Assembly (NCBI GenBank): GCA_018228685.1
Contig: CP073691.1
Location: 1,488,001-1,552,000 of the forward strand
Direction: 5' to 3'
DNA: 64,000 bases
Source: Clostridiaceae bacterium Marseille-Q4149
Lineage (GTDB): Bacteria; Bacillota; Clostridia; Oscillospirales; Oscillospiraceae
Shown: piece by piece, positions 51,539 through 58,012 of the stretch
Layout: every line of letters starts with the position of its first letter
Numbering within the stretch: position 1 is the first letter of the stretch
Translations under genes and position numbers: made by a program
The notes under the pieces: model-generated
The model's input: only the letters and a program-made list of their open reading frames with translations
Database searches by the model: none
Told to the model about the DNA's origin: nothing

Positions 51539-52617
51539 TTCCCGGCCTCCAGCTCGCTTCTGAGCTTGCCCACCTCACCGGCCACGGCGCTGCTGAGCAG
51601 CGCCAGCTCGGAGTTGATGATGCACATATCAAAGCCCTTGGCGTACCAATTGCGGGCGGCGTCGAAGTTGCCGGCGAAGATGCCCAGGCGCTTGCCGGCC
51701 CTGGCGGTCTTTTCCCGCAGCAGCATGATGGTATCCGTCAGGCGGGGGTTGCTGAACTGGGCGAAAATGCCCATGTCCATGGACAGGTCGCCGGGGCCGA
51801 TGAAGAACATGTCGATGAAGTCGCTCTGGACGATCTCGTCGATGTGCTCCACGGCCTGGACGGTTTCCAGCTGCACCACGATGTTGGTGGTGCGGTTGAT
51901 GTCCTGGTCCGTGGCCAGCTGGGTGATGCTGTCGCCATAGTCCCACAGGCGGGAGGGGCCGCTGCCCCGGTGGCCGATGGGAGGATACTGGCTGTAGTCC
52001 TTCAGGCGGCGGATGTCGTCCATGGTGCGGATCTGAGGGATCAGCAGGGCGTCCGCTCCGATATCCAGGGCGCCGGCCACGTTCTCATAGGACAGGGTGG
52101 GAATGCGCACCATGCCATAGGTGGGGGTGGCCTTCAGGCTCTGGAGCATCTTCTGGACGGTTTCCAGGTGCATGGCGTTGTGCTCGGCGTCGATGCAGAC
52201 AAAGTCGAAGCCGAAGTGGCCCACAAACTCCGTCATCACGGGATGGGGCGTGCCGATGAAGGTGCCCATCAGCTTCTTGTCGGAGCAGATCAGGTCACGG
52301 AAGGCGGGCTTGTTCAGGCCGGGGGCCGTCAGCTTCTGGGCGGTGACGGGACCGCCGGAGGGGGCGGCAAAGGCGGAGGAGCCATAGCCTCCGCCCACGG
52401 CGCTGCCGCCGCCGGAGGGGGCGGCTGCGGGACGGGATGCAGCGGGGCGGGACGCCGGCTGGGCCGCCGGGGCGGCGCCGGTTACGATCTCCATGCCCAG
52501 GGTCTGCAGGGTCTCCCGGGCCAGATCGGTGAGGATGGGCATGGAGTCCAGACGGATGGTCTGCACCCCCTGCTGGTGATAAGCCAGCACATCCTCGCGG
52601 GTGAAAAAGTTCTGCAT
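51535..52617 (-). CDS. HpcH/HpaI-family aldolase with BMC targeting domain
   Basis: A 360-residue protein. Residues 1-47 are the same small domain as in the amidohydrolase. Residues 48-100 form an Ala/Ser/Gly/Pro linker. From about 105 a class II HpcH/HpaI aldolase follows, with IDAEHNAMH (catalytic His), VRIPT, LETVQAVEHIDEI and IGPGDLSMDMG (metal ligands). Family enzymes reversibly cleave 4-hydroxy-2-oxoacids to pyruvate and an aldehyde. An aldehyde product is the usual reason for a microcompartment. It starts 22 bases after the shell gene upstream. Confidence 0.88.
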   Translation of the reverse strand: MQNFFTREDVLAYHQQGVQTIRLDSMPILTDLARETLQTLGMEIVTGAAPAAQPASRPAASRPAAAPSGGGSAVGGGYGSSAFAAPSGGPVTAQKLTAPGLNKPAFRDLICSDKKLMGTFIGTPHPVMTEFVGHFGFDFVCIDAEHNAMHLETVQKMLQSLKATPTYGMVRIPTLSYENVAGALDIGADALLIPQIRTMDDIRRLKDYSQYPPIGHRGSGPSRLWDYGDSITQLATDQDINRTTNIVVQLETVQAVEHIDEIVQSDFIDMFFIGPGDLSMDMGIFAQFSNPRLTDTIMLLREKTARAGKRLGIFAGNFDAARNWYAKGFDMCIINSELALLSSAVAGEVGKLRSELEAGK

Positions 52618-52638
52618 GATCTTGCCTCCCGCGCTTTA

Positions 52639-52899
52639 TCAATACAGGGCCGAAAGGGCCTCGTCGGGACGGGCGATGACGTTGGTGTTGACCACCTTGC
52701 CGATGCGCTCCACCTCGGCCTCGGCGGCGTCGATGGCGGCACGGACGGCGCCGATCTCGCCCTTGATGATCACGGCGATCATGGCCTTGCCGGTGTTTTC
52801 ACGGCCCACCACTTCCACGTTGGCGGCCTTCAGGGCGGCGTCAGCCGCCGCAATGGCGGGCACCAGGCCCACGACTTCGATATATCCGTAAGAGTCCAT
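52639..52899 (-). CDS. BMC-H shell protein 3
   Basis: An 86-residue single BMC domain (MDSYGYIEVVGLVPAIAAADAAL; KGEIGAVRAAIDAAEAEVERIG; NVIARPDEAL) that forms hexameric facet tiles. The pore position reads TGKA instead of the IGSG of PduA, which would put six lysines at the pore. It is the last of three shell genes in a row. Confidence 0.96.
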   Translation of the reverse strand: MDSYGYIEVVGLVPAIAAADAALKAANVEVVGRENTGKAMIAVIIKGEIGAVRAAIDAAEAEVERIGKVVNTNVIARPDEALSALY

Positions 52900-52911
52900 T
52901 TGTGCTCCTCC

Positions 52912-53199
52912 TTATTCCTTGTCGTCCGAAAGCTTCAGGCCCACCACCTTGGCCGCACCCTCGGCGGGGCGGGCGATGACGTGGGCGCAGTGCAGCTGGC
53001 CCGCCTGCTTGGCGGCGGCCGCTCCGGCGTCCACCGCCGTGCGGATGGCGCCGATCTCGCCGGTGACGGCCACGGTGACATAGCCGCCGCCGATGACCTC
53101 GCAGCCGGCCAGGGTCACGTCGGCAGCCTTGACCATGGCATCCGCCGCCGCAACGGCGGGAATATAGCCGACAACTTCAATAAATCCCCAAGAACGCAT
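52912..53199 (-). CDS. BMC-H shell protein 2
   Basis: A 95-residue single BMC domain (WGFIEVVGYIPAVAAADAMVKA; TGEIGAIRTAVDAGAAAAKQAG; HVIARPAEG) with a short charged C-terminal tail (LKLSDDKE). The pore motif is IGGG, so it has the most open, canonical-looking pore of the three. Intergenic gaps on both sides are 12-14 bases. Confidence 0.96.
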   Translation of the reverse strand: MRSWGFIEVVGYIPAVAAADAMVKAADVTLAGCEVIGGGYVTVAVTGEIGAIRTAVDAGAAAAKQAGQLHCAHVIARPAEGAAKVVGLKLSDDKE

Positions 53200-53213
53200 T
53201 TTTCTTTACCTCC

Positions 53214-53480
53214 TCAGCATTGCAGCATTTCCACCAGCTCCGGCGTGGGGCGGGCGATGGTGTAGCAGCCCATCAGGGCGTCCATCCGGTTGGCAGCCGC
53301 CGCACCGGAATCCACCGCCGTGCGCACCGCGCCCACCTCACCGCGAACGATGATGGTGACCATGGCGGCGCCGATCCAGACCTTTTTGACGATCTCCACA
53401 TTGGCGGCCTTGACCATGGCGTCGGCCACGGCAAAGGCGGGCACATAGCCCTGGGTCTCCACAAATCCCAAAGATTGCAT
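53214..53480 (-). CDS. BMC-H shell protein 1
   Basis: An 88-residue single BMC domain (LGFVETQGYVPAFAVADAMVKAANVEI; VRGEVGAVRTAVDSGAAAANRM; TIARPTPELVEML). The pore region reads WIGAAM, with alanines where PduA has Ser-Gly. It is the first shell gene after the aminotransferase, and its leader contains a large hairpin. Confidence 0.96.
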   Translation of the reverse strand: MQSLGFVETQGYVPAFAVADAMVKAANVEIVKKVWIGAAMVTIIVRGEVGAVRTAVDSGAAAANRMDALMGCYTIARPTPELVEMLQC

Positions 53481-53526
53481 AGCTGTCTCCTCTCGTTTTC
53501 TGTGCGCCTTGGCGCAAATTTTTATG

Positions 53527-53588
53527 GCTGCCGTCCCTCTCCGCAGGTGCTGGCGTGCCGGAGAGGGGCCGGGCCCCCCTCCGGCAGC
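53527..53588 (-). other. Structured leader before the shell genes
   Basis: An outer stem GCTGCCG/CGGCAGC (53527-53533 with 53582-53588) encloses a 9 bp stem CCCTCTCCG/CGGAGAGGG (53535-53543 with 53559-53567). It lies between the aminotransferase stop and shell gene 1 and has no U run. It may stabilise or process the shell mRNA. Confidence 0.55.
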
Positions 53589-53618
53589 GTGTGGAGAGAA
53601 AACGGGAGATGGCGTATG

Positions 53619-54710
53619 TTAGCGGTTGGCCATGATCTCGCGCATGGCCTTGCAGACGAAGCGATCCTCCTCGGGGGTGCCGATGGAGATGCGGTTGGCC
53701 TTGAAGTTGCCGCGGATGATGATGCCGTAGTCCAGCAGGCGGTCAGCAAACCACTTCACGTCCACACCGGGATCGAAGTAGATAAAGTTGGTGTGGGAGG
53801 GCCAGACCCGGAAGCCCAGCTCCTTCATGCAGGAGACCAGGATCTCGCGGCCCTCCTGGTTGCCCTTCTTGGTCATCTCCTGGAACTCCACGTCGTCCAG
53901 GGCGGCCTCGGCGGCGTGCAGGCCCATGCGGCTGCAGCAGAAGCCGGTGGAATCCCGCTGCAGATACTCGATGATCTCGCGGTTGGCCATCAGATAACCC
54001 ATACGGGCGCCGGCCATGCCGTACAGCTTGGAGAAGGTGCGCACCACGATGAGGTTTTCGTCATCGGCGATGGCGTCCACCATGGTCCGGTAGTTGGGGT
54101 CCTCCACGAAGTCGATATAGGCCTCGTCCACCACCAGCAGGACGTGCTCAGGCAGCTTCTTCTGGAAGGCGTGGAGCTCGTCGGAGTCGATGAGGGTGGC
54201 GGTGGGGTTGTTGGGGTTGCAGAGGAAGATGGCCTTGGTCTTGTCGGTGATGGCGGCCAGGACCTTGTTGAAGTCAGGGGTCAGGGTGTCCTCCTCCAGG
54301 GGGACCTCCACCAGCTTGCCCCGGCAGCGCTTGACGTAGTTATAATAGCTGGGATAGGTGGGGGGCGTCAGGATGATCTCGTCGCCGGGCTGGATGAACA
54401 CCTCGGCGATGAAGCCCAGGCCCGCGGTAGCGCCCTCAGTGACCATGACCTCATCCACGGACAGGCCGTGCTTCTCCGCCAGCTTCTTGCGCAGGTCCTG
54501 GGCCCGGACATCGGGATAGCGGTTGGCCAGAGGAGCCTGCTGGCAAATGGCCTCGGCGGCCTTGGGGGAGGTGCCGAAGGGGTTTTCGTTGGTGGCCAGC
54601 TGCAGCAGCTTGGTCACGCCGGGCCGCATGCTCTTGGACTGCTCGTCCGCACCCACCACATAGGGAGGGGCTTCCTTCACAAATTCACTGACCAGATTCT
54701 TAACAGACAT
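53619..54710 (-). CDS. HisC-like PLP aminotransferase
   Basis: A 363-residue class I/II aminotransferase closest in pattern to histidinol-phosphate aminotransferases (LATNENPFGTSPKA, CNPNNPTATLI, DEAYIDFVE, the PLP lysine in TFSKLYGMAGARMGY, and a C-terminal RISIGTPEED). No histidine biosynthesis genes are nearby. It is therefore more likely the amino-donor or acceptor step of the microcompartment pathway, making a 2-oxoacid or aldehyde. The start at 54710 is used since the ATG at 54725 contains the GGAGG Shine-Dalgarno. It has no targeting domain. Confidence 0.85.
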   Translation of the reverse strand: MSVKNLVSEFVKEAPPYVVGADEQSKSMRPGVTKLLQLATNENPFGTSPKAAEAICQQAPLANRYPDVRAQDLRKKLAEKHGLSVDEVMVTEGATAGLGFIAEVFIQPGDEIILTPPTYPSYYNYVKRCRGKLVEVPLEEDTLTPDFNKVLAAITDKTKAIFLCNPNNPTATLIDSDELHAFQKKLPEHVLLVVDEAYIDFVEDPNYRTMVDAIADDENLIVVRTFSKLYGMAGARMGYLMANREIIEYLQRDSTGFCCSRMGLHAAEAALDDVEFQEMTKKGNQEGREILVSCMKELGFRVWPSHTNFIYFDPGVDVKWFADRLLDYGIIIRGNFKANRISIGTPEEDRFVCKAMREIMANR

Positions 54711-54762
54711 TTTCTTTTCCTCCATAAAGTCATTGGTTGTCCCGTGGGGACCCGTTATCCGT

Positions 54763-54805
54763 AGTCTAACAGAAAGGGCCCGGCGGGCCTGTAAACGCCG
54801 TTACA
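54763..54805 (-). promoter_or_regulatory. Crp/Fnr-type operator and promoter of the aminotransferase-shell operon
   Basis: The palindrome TGTAA-ACGCCG-TTACA lies at 54790-54805. On the minus strand TAGACT (54768-54763) is a fitting -10. The operator centre is 29.5 bp from the upstream edge of the -10, which places it at about -41.5, the class II activator position. The antiporter promoter has exactly the same geometry. Confidence 0.7.
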
Positions 54806-54816
54806 AACCGGCGAAT

Positions 54817-55530
54817 TTAATCCGAACAGCTCACGCCGGAGTCGTTGATCCGCTGGCGCAGGGCGTCCATCTGGACCACATAGTAAAGCCCCGATTTCTT
54901 CATCAGGATCCTGTCCTTTACCAGGCCGGAGATGATGTTGGACACGCACACCCGGCTCAGGCCGGTGATCTCGGCGATGTCCTGGTGGGTGAAGCGGATA
55001 TACAGCAGCTTCTGGCCGTTCTTCTCCTCGGAATACTGCTCGGCCAGGTGCAGCAGGTAAAAGCATACCCGCCCCTCGCTGTGGTGAAAGCTCATCAGCT
55101 CGATCTGGGTCAGCAGCATCCGGTTGATGCGGTTGCTCTGCATGAGGATGTTGTGGGTCATCTGGAAGTTGTCCCGGATCCGGGAGGAGGCCTCCTCCTT
55201 GGGGATCACATACACATCCGCCTCGTCGCTGACGACCTCGGCCTGACAGGAGTTGGGGCTGCCGTCAAACAGGGTCTGGTTGCCGAACATGCATCCGGCG
55301 TCCAACACCATGGTGTTGCGCATATCGCCCTCCGGCGTACACAGGCACATGGCCACCCGGCCGCGCTTGATGATGAAGACGTTCTCGCTGTACTCCTGCT
55401 GGCCATAGAATATATGCCCCCGGAAAAAGTGCCGGGCGTACCGTTCGTCGGTCAGGGGACCCCAATCCAGATGACTCATGTCGATCCAAGGGGAGTCGAT
55501 CTGGCGATATTTGCGTTCTGCCATCTTCAT
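54817..55530 (-). CDS. Crp/Fnr-family transcriptional regulator
   Basis: A 237-residue regulator with an N-terminal cyclic-nucleotide-binding-like beta roll (VFIIKRGRVAMCLCTPEGDMRNTMVLDAGCMFGNQTLFDG) and a C-terminal winged helix (FTHQDIAEITGLSRVCVSNIISGLVKDRIL). It lacks the N-terminal cysteine cluster of Fnr, so it probably binds a small ligand or heme-like effector. It lies between the antiporter and aminotransferase genes, and TGTAA-N6-TTACA palindromes, the usual half-site type of this family, flank it. It is the likely activator of the BMC locus. Confidence 0.9.
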   Translation of the reverse strand: MKMAERKYRQIDSPWIDMSHLDWGPLTDERYARHFFRGHIFYGQQEYSENVFIIKRGRVAMCLCTPEGDMRNTMVLDAGCMFGNQTLFDGSPNSCQAEVVSDEADVYVIPKEEASSRIRDNFQMTHNILMQSNRINRMLLTQIELMSFHHSEGRVCFYLLHLAEQYSEEKNGQKLLYIRFTHQDIAEITGLSRVCVSNIISGLVKDRILMKKSGLYYVVQMDALRQRINDSGVSCSD

Positions 55531-55650
55531 TTACCTCCTGTGTATGATTTTGCGAATATGTGATGCGAACCGGCAAGCCCATTTGGCCCTGCCGGTCCGC
55601 ACCAGACTGCGGGGAGAGAAAGCTCCGCAGGGCGACTTATGCGATGATTT

Positions 55651-57117
55651 TTACTTGGTCTGGGCAGGCAGGGCCTTCACAGGCTCGCCGTTGGGACCCT
55701 CGTACTTGCGGCCCCAGCCGGTGATCACGGCCACGGCCAGCACCACGAACAGGAACCAGCAGTGCAGGCTGGCACCGGCCAGGCTCACGGGGCTGACTTC
55801 CTGCACGAAGGAATAGGTGTCCATCAGGCCCTGGATGCAGGACAGGGCGATGAAGATGAAGGCGCTGGTGACGGGGATCACAGCGGGCAGGGTGCTGCCG
55901 AAGCCGTCCATCAGGTTGGCCCGGCGATAGGGGTGCAGACCCTTGGACTCGCCCAGGTCGTTGGCGATGGGGCCCCACATGATGATGGCGGGACCGTTGG
56001 CGGAGCCCAGGCAGATGGAGGAGACCATCAGGCCCACGGAGATGATGACCTCGGTGCCCACCACGGAGCGGTTGAGCTTGCTGTGGACCAGGCCGTCGAT
56101 GACCTGCTGCAGCAGACCGCTGGCGCTGAGGATGCCGATGATACCGGCGATGGCGTACAGGTAGCCCACGGTGCCGATCATGTTGTTGACGCCGTCGATG
56201 AGGAAGCCGCCCAGGGTGCCGTCCTGCATGCCCATGATGTCGGAGGGAACCAGGATGCCGCTGACCAGGCCGATGATGGTGCCGGAGATCAGGCCCCAGG
56301 TGCAGGCCACATAGATGTTGCGCTTGATGAAGGCCACAATCAGCAGGATGGCCACGGGGATCAGCATGATCAGGCCCTTGGGATTGCTGTACTGGGCCAG
56401 GATGGCCTCGGCCTCAGCCGCGTTGATGGCGGAGCCGGAGCCGCCGAACAGGGCGAAACAGACGGTGGCGGCGGCAGCGGCCACCAGGGCGTACTTCATA
56501 CGGCTGCCCACAACGCCGGCCACGTCGGCCACGCCGGGCTTGTTGGTGTACTCCTGGGTGGAGGCGGAGGCGATGGTGGTGTCGGAGATGGGGCCGACGT
56601 TATCGCCGAAAATAGCGCCGCTGAGGATGGCACCGGCCAGGAACACGGGATCGGCGCCCAGCAGCAGGCCGGAGGGATACAGGATGGGGAAGGCGGTGAA
56701 CATGGTGCCGATGGAGGTGCCGGTGGCAGTGGCGATGACGCAGGTGGCGATGAAGGTGAAGGCCACGAAGCCGCCGCCGGACAGGCCGATCTTATCGCCC
56801 AGCCACACGAAGCCCTGAGCCACGCCGCCGCGGGTCATCAGCTTGCCGAACATGCCCACGATCAGCAGGATCAGGGCCAGCTCGTTCATAATCTTGGAGG
56901 ACATGCCGGTTGCCACGGCGTCCCAGTATTTGCCCCAGTTCTTGGACAGCAGGGATCCGATGATCAGGGCCACATAGCCGCCCATGCACAGGTGCATCAT
57001 GTCGAAGGTCTTGAAGACCACGAAGAACAGGATGCAGAACACCACGAACAGCAACAGGGGGACCAGGGCGAAGAGATTCGTACCATGAAACTCTACGTCA
57101 AATTTTTTCTTTTCCAT
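55651..57117 (-). CDS. NhaC-family antiporter
   Basis: A 488-residue membrane protein with about 11-12 helices and NhaC signatures (GAILSGAIFGDNVGPISDTTIASAS). NhaC relatives exchange sodium and protons, or carry organic substrates such as malate/lactate and amino acids. Its position at the head of the BMC locus and its shared operator suggest substrate uptake or product exchange. The start at 57117 follows AAAGGAGAG; an upstream in-frame ATG overlaps the leader. Confidence 0.9.
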   Translation of the reverse strand: MEKKKFDVEFHGTNLFALVPLLLFVVFCILFFVVFKTFDMMHLCMGGYVALIIGSLLSKNWGKYWDAVATGMSSKIMNELALILLIVGMFGKLMTRGGVAQGFVWLGDKIGLSGGGFVAFTFIATCVIATATGTSIGTMFTAFPILYPSGLLLGADPVFLAGAILSGAIFGDNVGPISDTTIASASTQEYTNKPGVADVAGVVGSRMKYALVAAAAATVCFALFGGSGSAINAAEAEAILAQYSNPKGLIMLIPVAILLIVAFIKRNIYVACTWGLISGTIIGLVSGILVPSDIMGMQDGTLGGFLIDGVNNMIGTVGYLYAIAGIIGILSASGLLQQVIDGLVHSKLNRSVVGTEVIISVGLMVSSICLGSANGPAIIMWGPIANDLGESKGLHPYRRANLMDGFGSTLPAVIPVTSAFIFIALSCIQGLMDTYSFVQEVSPVSLAGASLHCWFLFVVLAVAVITGWGRKYEGPNGEPVKALPAQTK

Positions 57118-57170
57118 ACCAACTCTCCTTTTGTTGTGGGGACAGCGGCCCATCCGCTGTCGTTAAAAAA

Positions 57171-57213
57171 ATAGTAGCAAAAAGGATTTTTCCAGTATGT
57201 AAAATGCATTACA
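57171..57213 (-). promoter_or_regulatory. Crp/Fnr-type operator and promoter of the antiporter gene
   Basis: TGTAA-AATGCA-TTACA lies at 57198-57213, and on the minus strand TACTAT (57176-57171) is the -10. The spacing between operator centre and -10 edge is 29.5 bp, identical to the aminotransferase promoter, so the site would again be at about -41.5. Confidence 0.72.
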
Positions 57214-57707
57214 TTTTTTCGTTTTCTCCATTTCGGCCCATTTGCGGCGGCGTTTTTTGTAGATAAATGACAATTTCCGGCGATTTTGTTTCGTTTTGAG
57301 AAAAATCAACCCGCTGAAATGGTAAGAATTTTTTGTTGCGTCTGCTTTATCGTTGTAAAACGCTGCACTTTCCGCCGGAATGCATGCCGCGGCAAGCTCT
57401 CTCTCAAAATCTTAGCAAAATCTGAATGGGTGGAACAGACACCGTTCTGTGTGGGTATTCGCAAAATTGCGCGAATAAGTGTATATCGTAAACTATATAC
57501 GGGTAGCACTGTGGTGTGAGTATAACGCCGCAGCAGGCGGATGTCCAGTGTTTTTCCAGAATTTTCCTGTGGTAAATCCTTCCGGTGTCAAAGAGAATCC
57601 CGGGGTGCGGAAAAGCTCCATATAATAGAGATGTTGGGCAGATAGCCCAAAGAGGGGCCCGGTTTTTCGGCAATCAGCCGAATGTTTCCTGCGGCGAACA
57701 ATTCCGA
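57214..57707. other. AT-rich intergenic region without a supported gene
   Basis: About 490 bases between the antiporter promoter and the glycine operon promoter. Short open frames of 60-90 codons exist on both strands but lack ribosome sites and recognisable sequence. A small hairpin TTGGGC/GCCCAA is near 57634-57650. No other structure was recognised. Confidence 0.6.
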
Positions 57708-57737
57708 TTGACACCCTTTCCCGCACCGTGATAGAAT
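57708..57737 (+). promoter_or_regulatory. Promoter of the glycine cleavage operon
   Basis: TTGACA at 57708-57713 and TAGAAT at 57732-57737 are 18 bp apart. Transcription would start near 57744. Confidence 0.85.
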
Positions 57738-57743
57738 GGGTGC

Positions 57744-57970
57744 GACAACGGAATAGGGAAATCGGTGGATGGACTCGGGAGAGACTGCGCCCTGCGGGCG
57801 CGGCGCCGAAGGGGAACGCAGAAGCTCTCAGGCAAAAGGGACCGGGTCCGGACGATACTCCGAAAAGGCCGGATCACCGGCCACCGAAGGTGCAACCTGC
57901 CCCGGATGGGGCGGGGAATCTCTCAGGTCAGGATACGGGGGCGCAAAGCAACGGCTTTGCGCCCTTTTTT
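57744..57970 (+). promoter_or_regulatory. Tandem glycine riboswitch with terminator
   Basis: Aptamer 1 (57771-57849) is closed by GGACTCGG/CCGGGTCC and has GCGCCGAAGGGG and GCTCTCAGGCAAAAGGGACCG. Aptamer 2 (about 57850-57937) has CACCGAAGGTGCAA-type sequence and AATCTCTCAGGT. A terminator (11 bp stem 57939-57949 with 57954-57964, then T6) follows. Tandem glycine riboswitches in front of gcvT are ON switches, activating cleavage when glycine is plentiful. Confidence 0.93.
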
Positions 57971-58012
57971 GCTGCCCGAAAACGGAACAAATCTGAAGGA
58001 GGAGCTTATCAA

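Noticed and set aside
53619..54710. Histidine biosynthesis gene hisC
   Set aside because: The fold pattern is HisC-like, but no his genes are adjacent and the gene has the BMC locus operator, so a catabolic aminotransferase is more likely.
44383..57117. Ethanolamine or propanediol utilisation locus
   Set aside because: None of the lyase, diol dehydratase, aldehyde dehydrogenase, alcohol dehydrogenase, PduL or BMC-T genes is present; only shell families are shared.
57286..57673. Small open frames in the gap before the glycine operon
   Set aside because: Overlapping frames on both strands, no ribosome-binding sites and no recognisable composition; treated as intergenic.
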